DNA from: Luzula sylvatica
Taxonomy: Eukaryota; Streptophyta; Magnoliopsida; Poales; Juncaceae
Assembly: GCA_946800325.1 (NCBI GenBank)
Contig: OX326959.1
Location: forward strand, 47,615,566-47,679,565
Reading direction: 5' to 3'
Length of the DNA: 64,000 bases
A program made the translations under genes and the position numbers. Shown piece after piece: positions 23,600-36,500 of this stretch (the stretch's first letter is position 1; each line of letters begins with the position of its first letter). The notes beneath the pieces were generated by a model that ran no database searches, had not been told where the DNA came from, and saw only the letters and a program-made list of their open reading frames with translations.

Positions 23600-24250
23600 T
23601 AGGTTGATTTTCTGTCAGAGGAATTTACCAATTTCGTATGGACAAAATACTGAACAGGTTCATGCAGTTTTCTTTGTGAAAAAATGTATATTGGATATAC
23701 ATGTCTTTTGGCCCATCTTAATCCTATGTGATATAAATAGGATAATTCTCTCTCATCTCAGATGGTTCATTCAATCCAATCATTCGTATTATTCAGAATA
23801 TTCCAGAAATATAGAGAGTCATCTTTCTAGAGAGAGAAAGGGTGTGAAGAGAGAGAACCGAGAAAAAGTGTTTTCTCGGTATAGAGAATCAACCAATCAA
23901 GCAAGTTCGTCGGTGCATCGTCTAGGCAGTTGCACCCGCGACCGACGAACTCCGACTCACGGTGGATACAAGTAGAGGAGCAACACTTGTGACTCTTCGG
24001 TTGTGATCAATCTGAAGGAGAGAGAGGACGGTCAACGAGCGGTGAAAGACGCGTGGTGTGGGACGCGCGGATTGTCACCAACGTGACAGGAGAAAGAAGA
24101 CTAGTAATCAACCCTTCGTGTGCAATCAAGTTTGCACTGGTATGAATCTAATCTTCTTATTTGCATCGTACCCTTCGAAGTCATGGCGTGATCTTGAATT
24201 CCCAACATTATATACATCGACTTATTATATTCATATTATGTAAAATAAGT
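23600..24250 (+). other. Possible LTR-derived segment
   Basis: A GTGATATAAATAGGA TATA-like box (about 23729) is followed by a purine-rich, relatively GC-rich transcript-leader-like stretch with AGAGAGAGAAAGGGTG and GACGAACTCCGACTC words. This resembles the U5/leader of plant retrotransposons. No LTR ends or coding domains could be fixed. The 123-codon open frame at 23604 has no recognisable domain. I see nothing in 24251-24885. Confidence 0.25.
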
Positions 24251-24885
24251 CTAATTATATACGAATAATCGAATTGACGAATTAGTGGCATACTTAAGTC
24301 TTATTTGACCGAATTTTTAACCGAGAAATAATTCAGTTCGAACTATACACACGAACGTGATACTGTATTATTAGCAAAATTATGGGCAAAAGAAATGCGT
24401 AGATAATTATATCAAAAAGAATTTAATTTCCCATAATAAAGAAGCATATACATGTATTTATTAATTGAAATTAAAAAAATATTATACGTATGAATAATTA
24501 AGTATAAACATAAAATTTATTGCACAATGAAAATATAAATTTTGTGTGTCGAAAGAAAATCTTCACAAAACTCTTCACATTCTTTGGCATGTGGACAGTA
24601 CATTCAATATTCAACATATGATTTCCATAAAACGGTTCAGATATAAAATATCTTTAAAACAACTAGTACAAAATTGATGAACGAGAACAGACAACATCAA
24701 AAAATCTAATGATTTAAAATAATGCACACATGACCACACGAAATTCCTGTATTAAAAGATTAAATAAAAATTAATGCGCAAGATGAAGGACATCACACAA
24801 TCATTAAAAAAACAATGATAAATATGAATAAAGGACAATTTGGAAATTTTAAGGAAAAGTGAAAAGAAGGATATACATGATGATG

Positions 24886-25012
24886 TCTTTGTTTTTAATA
24901 TGATAAATATTTTTTGTATGATTTTTTTTCTTTCTTTCAAGATTTACCAAAGTTACATAGATGCACGGAATTGCTCTCTATGAATGAAGAGCTTAAGCAA
25001 GAAAGAAAAGCA
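24886..25012 (+). pseudogene. TAF13 last-intron/last-exon fragment
   Basis: It matches TAF13 intron 4 and exon 5 (21466-21590): ATTTACC(A/G)AAGTTACATAGATGC, ATGAATGAAGAGCT(T/C)AAGCAAG. The splice acceptor CAG is mutated to CAA (TTTCAAG against TTTCAGG). The last third of the exon is deleted, joining straight to downstream spacer. There are no upstream exons. It is a dead fragment within copy B of the segmental duplication. Confidence 0.85.
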
Positions 25013-26160
25013 ATACTTCCACAAAATTGTGCATATAATATGTATCCAAACTAAACAGGAGCAAAACAAAGAAACATATGAAATGTTACAAAAAAATTAA
25101 TGAACATTCAATAGACTAAAAGAAATATATCAAATGTCACAAAATTGGGCAAATCACAAGTAATATGACGTACATAGCATAATCAAACTGCATTAGTTAC
25201 CTTTATGATATCTCGATAATGGATACTTGCAGTATATTATTTCTGCTCAATTCATAATATTGTTCTGAAATTTCAAATGAGTAGCATGCTTGATTTTACC
25301 ACAATAGTACCGCACTAGCCGAATTACCATTCGTATGAACTGGCCGAATTAACAGAATTTTTCGTTTACGGAAAATATAATTGTGCGCAACATGATCAGA
25401 CAGTCTCGATGAGTCTGTTAATATACATTATTGTTATATTTTTTAAACATATTTTATTATGATTTTCAAACGGAACCTTGGTCACTATGATTACCAAACA
25501 ATGAAATTCAATTTTGTTATAAAAATGGTAAGAAAAAGAAAATTATATTTTTTCATTTATGTGAGCAATATATTATTTCATAACGGAAAATATGAATTAA
25601 GTATAAAAAGAATATTACCTGTATAACATTATTGCAGGTGAGCAGTAAAATAATTTTCGGTCTCCTCCATCATCTCAATATTATATAAACTAACTAATAA
25701 GATATATATCATTATAATTTTACTATTATTTTCACACTGTATATACATATAAAATGATTAAAGTTCCTCACTTAATATAGGTGCTTATATCATGTAACAA
25801 TTATGAAGTTCTGTTAAAGTGATCATTCAATTTGCCCCCTACCCTAAAAAATAGGGCATAAAATTTATTATTTTCTTTATTCATTTCATTTTTATCAATA
25901 TTTCTCTACAGGTTGGTCATTGAAATTGAATGACAAAGTGATCTGCATGAGTTCAACATACATTTTGGATGACAATACAATAGCAATTTATTTCCTTGAT
26001 TCTTTATTTAACGTGTTGTTCGAATTCTCATATTTTCAGAAAAAAATATTATTCATTCGTATGGTCTGTGAAATCAAATATATATGTTCCCAGAGAAAAT
26101 TCAATAAGATATTGGAGAATATTGAAATTACAAAATTGATATATATTAATAAATAATAAT
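25013..26160. repeat. Copy B of the TAF13 3'-flank segment
   Basis: It aligns in order with 21777-22830: (C/T)TCCACAAAA.TTG.GCATATAATA, TAATTGTGC(T/G)CAACATGAT, TCTCGATGAG, GAGTTCAACATACATTTTGG. It lacks the ACTCGACGCCATCTTCATTC block that copies A and C retain. No working gene is visible. Confidence 0.75.
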
Positions 26161-26216
26161 CTCTCTACTACGAGTACATGAAAAATTAACAGAAAAATAA
26201 AAGGACAAGGGTGTCC

Positions 26217-26618
26217 AAAAGAAGTAGAACTTGAATTATGGGATTTCAATCCATACTCCGGGATGATCCGCTCTCGTCATGGTATGCGTTAAGGGAACAA
26301 AGCAGAGCTATCAAGGACTCTCGAAAAGAAGTAGAACTTAAATGGGCAGCAATTCTTTGGATGATCTGGAAAGAAAAAAACACGCGCATTTTTGAAAAGA
26401 AAAGAAGAATGCCTTATCTACTAATACATAAAATCAAGGATTTGATCCACCCATGGAAACTAGCAAATCTATAGTTAATATTAAACTTCCTAGTATTTCA
26501 ATTTATTGTAATTTTTCTTTTTCCTTAGGCTATTATGCCTGACATTGTATATTTTTGGTTTAATGAAATTATTGGGCCGATTATGAGCGCGTTTCGTGCT
26601 CTAGACCAACTTCAAAAA
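26217..26618 (+). mobile_element. 5'-truncated LINE with 18-bp target-site duplication
   Basis: Flanks AAAAGGACAAGGGTGTCC at 26199-26216 and 26619-26636 are identical. The insert ends in a short poly-A. It encodes the C-terminal end of a LINE ORF2 (26238-26474), recognisable from AAILWMIWKEKNTRIFEKK. It is followed by the usual LINE 3' UTR. The first ~18 bases (AAAAGAAGTAGAACTT) repeat an internal stretch at 26323, an end duplication of the kind left by template switching. It is a dead copy. Confidence 0.85.
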
Positions 26619-26639
26619 AAAAGGACAAGGGTGTCCCCA

Positions 26640-28400
26640 ATTTGGTAAAAAAATACTAAAACATAGCGAGATACTAAAATCGTTACAAGATGATACGATC
26701 GAATTACATGAACTTGATAAGTCCGTATGTGAGCAAATCCAGCTCGTTCGTCAAATTACCAGTAACAACACTAATCAATCTATTGGAGGAGAGTGAAAAC
26801 GAATACTTTTTGAAAAAAACTCTAGACGGTCCATCACAACGAATTAAAATCACTAAACAATCAATAATTGAAGAAATTAATTCTAGTAAACCAAATGATT
26901 CATTTTTATCGAAATCTGACAATACAAATAACTTACTAGCGTAATTCGGACCCGTTGATGATTTACCGGATGCACGCGAGGAGGACATGGAGGCCAAGGC
27001 TAATATGGGGGCCGAATAGAGGCTGGATCGAGGAGGGAAGATTATTAACTCCAATTTTTGGGTAATTATGGAGTTTTGTATCGAATTTATTATTTAACTC
27101 CAACGTCGTTTAAAAATTTAGTTATTTTGTGTGGGAATGTGAGAGTTCTTGGATCGAATGAAAAAATTTAATCTAACTAAGGACCAAATTAGAAACACTA
27201 TTTGTGATGTAATTTGCCTCCAAGAAACTAATGGTGTAATCCAATTTTTTATAACATTCGACTAGTTTGTTTGGTCAAGTTTCGAAATGCACGCTTTCTT
27301 CATGCCAATGGCACGAAAGGGGGACTCATGACGGCTTGGGAGGAGAAATTAACATTTCAAGAGAGGCAGTGAGGTTAAATTTAGAATTATTAACGTTTAT
27401 GGACCACCCGATGATGAAAACAAAAAAGTAACGCCGAACTACGAGAGTTGATGATGGCCGACTTACCAACCATTGTATTATGATATTTTAATCTCATTAG
27501 AATGGCCCAAGACTCAACGGAAGGTGACCACTCTAATGCATCAATTGCGAATTTTAACATTTTCATAGATGCCGACTAGTTAGTGGAGATAGTTCTAAGC
27601 AACAAAGAATACACATGGTCAAGTAGAAGGCAAGCATCTACCTTCTCGAAACTAGATCGTGTATTGGTCACCTCATGATTTATAACTCAACAACTAACAT
27701 CAATGATAGAGGATCTCCCGATTACCACGTCCGACCACACTCCTCTAAAATTACAAATTAAAGCCAACATAAGAAGACCAAAATACTTTAAGTTCGAGAA
27801 ATTTTGGCTAAAATACAATGAGATAATAGGAGTAGTCAAAGAAGGTTGGGACGACACCTCCATTACAACTAACCAACCTCCATTACAATTGAGGTTTGCA
27901 AAAGGTTTCTCCAAATTTTAGATCGATTGGAGGAAACTCGATTTCTAAGTGACGTGGAGTTTCAATTAAGAATCAAAATTAGGATGGAGCTTCACGAGCT
28001 AATAACAATTAAAGAGATTAAGTGGCAACAAAAAACGTCCATAAATTGGTTGAAGCTTGGCGACAATAACACATCGTATTTTCACGCTTTTGCGTCGAAT
28101 AGGAGACAACAAAACGTGATCTCAAAACTAACAATCAATGGAGTTCAAATTATGGACGAAAGGGAGATTAACAAAATCTTTACCAAGTACTTCAAACAAT
28201 CTTTCGATTGCACTCACTCATCTTTCCTCTCGGCCAACATGGTAGAGTTTTATAACAATAACCAACATCTTATCCCCTCAGAGAGTCTTAGTGTCCCATT
28301 TTTGGAAGTAGAAATTAAAGAGACACTAAACAAGTTAAAAAAAAAAAAGGTAAAAGTTACGGGCCATACGAATTACCTAGCGAGTTTTTTCAACATTTAG
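26640..28400 (+). pseudogene. Decayed LINE ORF2 (endonuclease and start of reverse transcriptase)
   Basis: Translated in shifting frames, the region shows the plant LINE order. First comes an endonuclease start near 27125 (GNVRVLGSNEKI-like), then CLQET-like near 27212. FRIINVYGPPDDENKK lies near 27375. The endonuclease C-terminus with SDHTPLKLQI is at 27703-27914. A linker-to-RT segment with KTSINWLKLGDNNTSYFHAF and EVEIKETLNKLKKKK is at 27927-28390. Many stops and frameshifts separate the pieces, and the catalytic RT core and 3' end are missing. The 85-codon frame at 26690 may be the region just upstream of the endonuclease. Confidence 0.8.
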
Positions 28401-28612
28401 TTTTAATTTTCAACATTTAGTTTTAATATAAAATAGTTACTAAAAACTAGCTGCTGAATTCAAATTATCTGTTAAAATTAATACTAGCGACAATATTATT
28501 TTAATACTAGTTTTAATGTTCATTCATTCATTGTTAATTTGATAAGAAATACTATTTAGTAACTATTTTTATTAACAACTATTGAAAACTAAAACTAAAT
28601 ACTAAAATAATA
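28395..28612. mobile_element. Small MITE-like inverted-repeat element
   Basis: The left arm (ATTTAGTTTTAATTTTCAAC .. AAATAGTTACTAAA) and right arm (TTTAGTAACTATTTTTATTA .. GAAAACTAAAACTAAAT) are inverted over about 50 bp. It abuts the decayed LINE. There is no clear target-site duplication. The sequence from there to 28944 is AT-rich with further TACCC/GGGGTA phrases. Confidence 0.5.
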
Positions 28613-28944
28613 TTAATTTGTCAAAATATTTTCGGAAATATTTCTTATATCATTTTTTATTTGATGCTAGTTTATATGACAAAATATATAATAATTAAAA
28701 GATTAAAATTATGTATATGACATGTAATTTTTTAAAATTAGTATATATTAAAAAATATTTATGATGACTTTAAATTAATAAAATAATACAAAAAAATGTT
28801 AAATAAATTTAAATATGGAAAACATAGGGTTATTTTGGTCCAAAAAAATTATAACACCATGAAATACCCTATAGGGAGGGGTAATTGAAAATGAAAACTT
28901 GTTTGGAGGGTTTGTTTTTAGGGGTTTATTTGAAAATTTCCCTA

Positions 28945-29370
28945 ATATTTATTATTTTCTTTATTTATTTTTATTTTTATCAACATTTTGGTACATATTG
29001 GACATTGAAATCGAATGACAACTCGACGCCATCTTCATTCTAAGTTCTAACCGAAAAGCGAGGCAAGGTGATTTTCATGAGTTCAACATACATTTTGGAT
29101 GACAATACAGTAGCAATTTCATTTTCTTGATTCTTTATTTAAGGTGTTGTTCAACTTCTCATATTTTCAGAAAAGAAAATTATTCATTCGTATGGTTTGT
29201 GAAATAAAATATATATGTTTCCAGAATTTTTTTAATAAGATATTGGAGGACAATGAAATTACAAAATTGATATATATATATATAATAAATAATAATCTCT
29301 CTACTATCTGTAACTACTTTTGACATACAACTGAAACTAATCTAAATAATCATGGTGAAAGAGACTAGAA
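28945..29370. repeat. Copy C of the TAF13 3'-flank segment
   Basis: It matches 22490-22880: TATTTATTATTTTCTTTATT, ACAACTCGACGCCATCTTCA, GAGTTCAACATACATTTTGG, ATATTGGAGGACAATGAAAT, then ATCATAATTTA. It retains the block lost from copy B. It carries only the distal part and no TAF13 exon. The remaining 29371-29760 is spacer. Confidence 0.75.
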
Positions 29371-29760
29371 ATCATAATTTATGGAGATAGTGGATTATTG
29401 TCAAAGAATATCATGGAATTTTCGATTCCGTTTCTTCATTATATTTTTGAAGTAATTATTATATCATCTTGAATTGTGAGAAATATTAATTTATATCCAA
29501 TTTGACATGTATAAATAAAAAAATTCGAATGAAGAAACTTGTTTTCAGTGAACCAAGTCCTAAACAGTAATAAAGTATTATATTATAAAAGTACATGTCT
29601 GCAAAATTTGCCGAGTATGTAACAATAGAATTGAGTCCCTACAGACCCCAAAAATTAATCTCGAGTCGTAGTATAGAAGAAAAATTCAAGTAGGAATAAC
29701 TTTGCATTGGTTGTACACAATATTTTTCACTAATTTAAAAATTAAAAACTCTTCAATTAA

Positions 29761-32157
29761 TTAAGAAAGAACGGATTTTATCTTGGATTTTTGATCTTCT
29801 GTGAGAGATTTAGGGAAAAGGACCTCAAACGTGATGTATAAATCGCCTTTTTTATTACTTTGATTCAAAGGCATGCCTTCTCCTTTGAATTTTCTCACCT
29901 CTTTTGGCTTCGTCACTCCCTAAAATTATATACACAAAAAATAGGTAAATTTGAAAATTTGAAAATTATGCATTTTAAGAGGGATGAAAGTGGAAATTTG
30001 TAAGTACCTGGGTACCGATCTCAACTAAATGTTCGTCGAGATGCTTTAACGTCTTTTCAAAACCTACAAGGGCTTGGAGCTACATACAATGTGAAACAAA
30101 AAAGAATTACCAATTTATAGAAGTACTAATCCAAATAAATTTATGATATATAAATATTATATAGGTTTTGAATGAGATATATATTAAAGAAAAATATTTG
30201 TACCAGCGAGATGGTAACAGTGGTATGTAAATCGTTGTTTTCTCTCCTAAACTGTTTATGTGGTGCGGTCCTAATTTTAAACTGCAAAATATTTAAAGCA
30301 AATTTAAATTTAGGTGAGAATTTTCAATTTTCAAATTTCATGTTTTTTTGGACAAAAAAGAAAACAGTATATTGAAAGAAGGAAACCTTGAGATCTCCAG
30401 GTTCTCCGTCAATCTTAGGCTCGCCCTCTTCGTAAAACAAGACCTCCTGTTAAACACGTTTAATATAATTTAATCTTTACTTTTTTGTATTCGTAATTAT
30501 TAAAAAAAAGGGGGTTAAAATAGTAATTTGTTTGTACCTGGCCATCTTGCATGCCTTTCTCTATATCAACGGTGATAAAGCCACCCTCTCTCTCGAATTT
30601 CACATTTGGACATTGCTCACACACCTGCAATAAAAAATCACACAAACATGTTATAATATTTTTTAATTTCGCTCAAATATTTGGGGCTATTTCTTGGGTC
30701 TGAGTAATTATAACAATTTCATATTTACCCCTTTAAAACTTTATCATATGTACCCCTGCAAATTTCAAATTTACCCTTCCACAAAGATATATCACATTTA
30801 TCCCTCTGTAATCCAATTTGTTCCACAAATATATTTAAATTACATTTTTAGATCTAAGCAATGTTTAAGAAAGAAAGAAGGGTAAATTTGATATTTGCTT
30901 CTCTAAATGGGTAAATATGATATTTTGAATTTTTGGAAGCATAACTTTGAAATTCCCTCTATAAATGAAATAATATTAACGTACCTGTTCAGTCATTTGT
31001 TGAAACATTCCAGGACCGATTTGTCGATGATAAACCTCGTTTCTGCAATTGCACTTTCTCTTTCCTGCTGCAGGTTTAATTACATTCTTCTCCCTCCATA
31101 CCTAAAACAATAATAATAAAAAAAATATATTTTAAGATAAATTTATTTTGTAAAAATACATAAAATATAAAATGGTATATCGAATACCTGCAAGGAACCA
31201 CCCAAGTATAAATCCTCGAGAGTAGCATCCAATTCAACGATGACATCATCTCCTTTCGCAATCGTCTCTTCTTCCTCTTCCATTCCTCCTCCCCCACCGA
31301 AGAAACTAAAAAACAAAATAAATATATTAATATATGATGTTAACTTTGTATGTATTTTTTGAATTTTTTGAATAGTTCTGAGGACGTACCTGCTAAAAAT
31401 ATCTTGAACATTCATGCCGGCCCCACCTCGGCCCCCGCCACCACCATTGGCGAATTGCTTGAGGCCTTCTTCACCGTACCGGTCATATACTTTTCTCTTT
31501 TCTTGATCTGATAATACCTCATAAGCTAACAAAATACAAATAATACCCAAAGTTAAATTATTTATATATAAATATACTCTTAAACAAAATGAAAGGAAAT
31601 TAATTCTGAAAGTTCAGAAATATTTACGATACGTACCGTTACTGATCTCAGCGAATTTCTTGGTGGTCTCTTCATTTCCTTGATTTTTGTCGGGATGGTA
31701 TTTCAATGCAAGCTTTCTATAAGCTCTCTTGATCTGTTCTTCTGATGCTCCTTTTGGTACTTGCAGTATATCATAGTAGTTTTTTCTAAAAAAATCGATA
31801 CAAAAAACAAATGTCATCAAAATGCTATCAACAAATTCAAACGAAATTAGAAAGTTTAGTCAAACAAAGTTTATCCACGAATGACATAATCTCGGGATCT
31901 AATCCAAATGAAGTACAAATACAAAAGATTCAAAATGAATACCCAGATAATAGTTCATTTTGAGTTTCCGAATTCAAAGTATCATTCATGGATCAGAAGC
32001 AACAAGAATGCAGTTCGCGATGGCTATTATAACAGAACCAAATCGCTAACAATTCGAATCAATAACAAATAACAAAGAAATCATACCCTTCGGAAACGAA
32101 AATGTAGTGCAAAAACAGAACCGAGAGGAGCCAAAGCCCCGATCTATACAAAGCCAT
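29761..32157 (-). CDS. ERDJ3B: ER-lumenal DnaJ co-chaperone, ERdj3B type
   Basis: Ten exons (complement): 32087-32157, 31637-31785, 31390-31525, 31188-31305, 30985-31101, 30538-30624, 30387-30446, 30204-30281, 30008-30079, 29761-29919. All are GT..AG and the phases close, giving 348 residues. Residues 1-23 are a signal peptide ([20 protein letters not shown]). The J domain spans about 25-90 with HPD at 54-56. A Gly-rich linker ([10 protein letters not shown]) follows, then the substrate-binding domains. These carry the shortened Cys region typical of ERdj3: C175/C177 and C199/C202. There is no KDEL, as expected for this subtype. It stimulates the Hsp70 BiP and hands over unfolded clients in the ER. 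In Arabidopsis this type acts with SDF2 in receptor quality control. An ER-stress element lies 249 bp upstream. Confidence 0.96.
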
Positions 32158-32405
32158 CGGATCTATCTAAACGCGAGACTAAATTAGCCAGAAAACCTCT
32201 AACAATCTCAAACGAATTAGGGATTTCAACAAAGAACTGAGGAGAATTTGAGGATCTCAATTAGGGTTTAATCAAATTCGCTGGATTTGAACAAAGAGAC
32301 GAGCTTTTGTTAGAAAAATAAGAAAAACAAAAGAGATACTACGTGGCGTCAATTTTTTGACTACGTGTTCTAGACCAATAGTAATTAAGGAGGGAGGTGT
32401 TTGAA

Positions 32406-32424
32406 CCAATCAATGAATGACACG
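32406..32424 (+). promoter_or_regulatory. ER-stress response element upstream of the ERdj3B-type gene
   Basis: CCAAT, ten bases, then CACG. This is an exact CCAAT-N10-CACG match to the plant ER-stress element recognised by bZIP28-type factors with NF-Y. It is 249 bp upstream of the start codon, and the element works in either orientation. An ACGTGGC word at 32341 lies between it and the gene. The rest of the divergent spacer (32158-33585) shows no gene. Confidence 0.6.
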
Positions 32425-33585
32425 TCTTCTAATCAGAGTTAATAGACCGGCGTTGACCTTAGAATTTAAAAATCCTCTGGTAGTATTTAAAATTTCATAG
32501 TTTTGCGATATATATTTTTCACTTTTAATAAAGTCCATAAATTTCGTGAAAATAAATTTTACGATGTTAGATGATTCTATTGATAGTTTTTATTAATTCA
32601 AATTGTCATAAAAATGTTCCAACATATAATAATTTTACAAAATAAAAATAAACCACATGTTATATTTAAAATAGGAGTGAGTAGATGTGTAAGAATAATT
32701 TTCGTTAAGTACGTTAGTCTTCCTCTTAAAATGAATTATTTTTATAAAATATATATATTTCTTTTGTTGTAGGTTTAGTGTCCGCAATTATAATTTGTCT
32801 AGGAGTCAAATTCGAGAGCTTCATATCAATAATTAGCTATTATACCTAAAAAAAACATTTAACGACTCTTTTTCTCCTCCGATAACAGCAAATATATTGT
32901 ATATCTCTAGTCTTATGTCTTTAGGATTTAATCATAGTATGAGGTCCTTAGAAACTACGAGAAAGAAATAAACCCATTGGCTATTAATATTTTTTAATAT
33001 TAATAATTGATTTTCTCTGATATTTTATCGTGTATATTAACTTACCAAAATATTCATTTTTGCATTTGCAACTATTAACTCTTCGGACAATATATACATG
33101 TATTATATGCATACGTGTACAAGCCCAAGGTAAGAGAGCTTCATGATTAATGTGTGATTTTATCACACAGAAAACCTGACCAATATATTTTTTGCTTTTT
33201 GCTGGATTAATTTTCATCTTTTAATTATTATAAATTATAAATCTTAATCAGAGAAGTACAATGTTTAATTAATTATATTACTGTCCAATATAAATATATT
33301 TAGAGAAAGTTGAATTATGAATATTTGGATCCAGGTTCTATCGTCGATAAACCCAACCCAACCAAGCCCAGCCCAACCCGTATCTTTTTCGGATCCATTT
33401 CCTCATCGATGAACACAGCCCGACCCTCACTTATTTCGGATTTAGATTATAATAAAACGGATCAGACCCGTTCCTGGAAACCTCGTTGCCAAGCTATCAA
33501 GCGAAGACGAGAGATCAAAGGAGGAAGAAAAGAACGAAAATAAGAGAGAATAAAATACCAAACCAGTGATCAATCTCCGAGAGAG

Positions 33586-36500
33586 ATGAAGGAGATAGAC
33601 TTGGAGGCGCAAGGAAAGCCAGTGGTGGTGGACAACCGTATTCCTCTACCGTATTATTATCGTATTGCTAGAAACCTCATCCAGCAGGTGGGCTTCACCC
33701 CCAATTCTTCCTTCTTTTCATTTTTTGCCTTTCATTCTTCATTTCGAGCAAACATATAAATCAATTTAGCTCTGATTTGAAATTTTCAATCAGAGAAGTA
33801 ATTTTTGGACGTTTAAGCTCCAATTGAGATGTAAATCAGCCTTAGTCGAGTAATTATACACTCAATTAAGTAATGAACTCGTCTGACAGATGGGTCCCGC
33901 ACTTACCGTGACAAAGTTTTGATTCAATCTAGCTCTAATTTGATTGATTAGCAGAAATGACAGTACGTTTTAGTCAATGAAAGTATAATTTGTTTAGATT
34001 AAGCTACTTTTTGATTGTATACTTTATGTTCTCGCCTCAATCTCTCAGTTTAAGTTTGCCTCAAATTAAGCTATTAGACAACAAATTAGCAAGTAAAGAA
34101 ATTGTATAATAAAACTGATTAATTGGTATCAATTGGTACTGGTACCATAATCAAACTGGTTATTAGCGAATCAATATATTTTATTTTTATTTTTTCAAAT
34201 TTTGGTCATGTTTTGATGTTTAAGACTCAATTGAACTCTAATTATCCTTGATTAAGCAATTAAACACTAATTTGTGCTTTTTTTTGCTTGATTTTTTCAG
34301 GCCCGGATATATAGGGATGAGAAGAATCTTATTGATTTATACATAATCCTCCTCAGATATTCAAGGTACCACATTCTTCCATATCATACCTCAACTTTTC
34401 TTTAATCGTATTAATAAAGGAATGTTAAAAAAGATCTTTTGAATAATATATAAATAATGGATAAATATCTAATGCAGTTTATTATTGGAGACAATACCTT
34501 CGCACCGTGATTATTCGACCTACGATCCAAAAGAGAAAGCTCTTTTTCGAATGGTATATTATGTATTTTCACTCTTTAAATCCTACTTTTGGTACATTGT
34601 AAGTTGTAACTAACACATATTTTTTTATGATATTTGTTTCTAGAAACTTCTAGATGTGATCACTGAGATGGAGGCAATAAAACCAGCAGTTCTGAGGAAA
34701 ATTAATATACATAATAATACTTTAAAGCTTCAACAACAGAATAATAATTATAATAATAATAATTTGATTGGTACCGGTAATACCAGTATTGGAAATTATA
34801 GTCCTACTGGTACCAAGCAGGTTTCGGATTCTAGCCTACAAAAATACCAGGTACAAATTTAACGTGTAATATGCAAAACAGCCCCTTGGTTATCTCTTAA
34901 TTGCAAAAAGTCGTTGCATCATTGAAAATTACAATAAAACTGGATTTCTGACATTCTCTCTCTCTCTCTCTAAAATTATAGGCATATGGAAGCTCAAACC
35001 AGCAATATGGTACAAAAAATCAAATCGTACCACTCGATCAATTTCAGAAATTGTACGCATATACTTTCAAATTTGAAATTGCAATTATAAATTTTACCTA
35101 ATTTATCAGCCAGTTTATTTTTTCTTGTGTTTGATTTTTAAATCTTTTTTATAGGTCAATAAATATGCCTACTCCGAAACAAGAAACACTTTCTAGACAC
35201 TCCATATTAGGCCCCAATGGCCTCCGAGCCAACTGGACGGCTCCAGTTTCCAATATAAAGGTACATCTATCTATATTTTAATTCTGCTTCATTTTTTTAG
35301 ATCATGACTAATATGGCACTTTTTATTTTAAAATTTGATAATATAGGTTCAATATCCAAGCAATGCTGGCTTAACCCAGAGTGAAATTTCAGGGTAAATC
35401 ATTATTATCATATTATTTTATTATTATATTAATAATTCATTAATAATCTCTTTCTCTCTCTAGATTATTATCGAATAATTACAAACAAGAAACTACTTCC
35501 CAACAAAAACTATCAACAAACTACGATTTAGAATCGGTGCTTTCTCTCGATGATGGGAAATGGACCTCCAGTTCACCTCAAGTAGTAATGCAAGAACTGG
35601 AGACCAGAAATCACCTCAACATCCGACAGCCCTCTCCCCCTCCAGTCCGTGCAGAAGTACAGCAGATCTCCAGTTCGATTTCTCCGGATAGAGTTGCAGA
35701 TCCTAGACCTGGTCCTGCTAACTCGTCTGATTCTGGCCGATTCCAAGATTTACATGTGGTACGTTTATATTTTTGTTATGTATCTAATATATCTCACATG
35801 ATTTATTTTGGATACTTTATATTATCTTTTTTTACCGTAATTTTTTGTTTGTGTTTTCAGCCAGTTCAATTAATGGAGGCGTTTTTGAGGGTTGCGGAGT
35901 CAAATACAAAAAGAAATTTAGAAACATGTGGGATTCTTGGTGGTTCTTTGGTAAGTATAATTTTTACTTATTATTATATTTCTTTTTTTAGAAATTTGCT
36001 AAAGTACACCTACATTATACCTAAATTACAAAACTGACCCCAACCAACCACCCTCCTCGAGGAAAGTTTTGTTATATCCTTGCAAATGCTTTTTTTTTGC
36101 AATTTTCAATAATTCAGGGGTTTTGCTGCAAATTTCTCTTCTTCTTTTCGCAAGTTTTTTGTGCTGACCCAGGTATTATTATTCTTATATTGTAGAAAAA
36201 CAGAATATTCTACGTGACAACACTAATTATTCCGAAGCAGCAAGCGACATCAGACTCGGTAATTTTTCACTTTGACCCCTCCGTTTGCTTAATATTTAGC
36301 TTTTTAAATATTCGGTTTATTGAAAAATGGAGATTTTGTTTTGAACTTTATATTTTGTGTAGTGCACGGCTACAAATGAAGAAGAAATATTCGACGTGCA
36401 AGATAAAAAGTCGCTCTTTACACTTGGTTGGATTCATGTAAGTTATTGACTAATTTTAGGGCCATATTTGATATTTATAATTTTGGTAGGGGTTTAAATG

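Noticed and set aside
23604..23975. 123-codon open frame
   Set aside because: No domain; the TATA-like box and purine-rich leader suggest retroelement leader DNA.
26704..27054. 116-codon minus-strand frame
   Set aside because: Antisense to the decayed LINE; the sense strand carries the recognisable LINE peptides.
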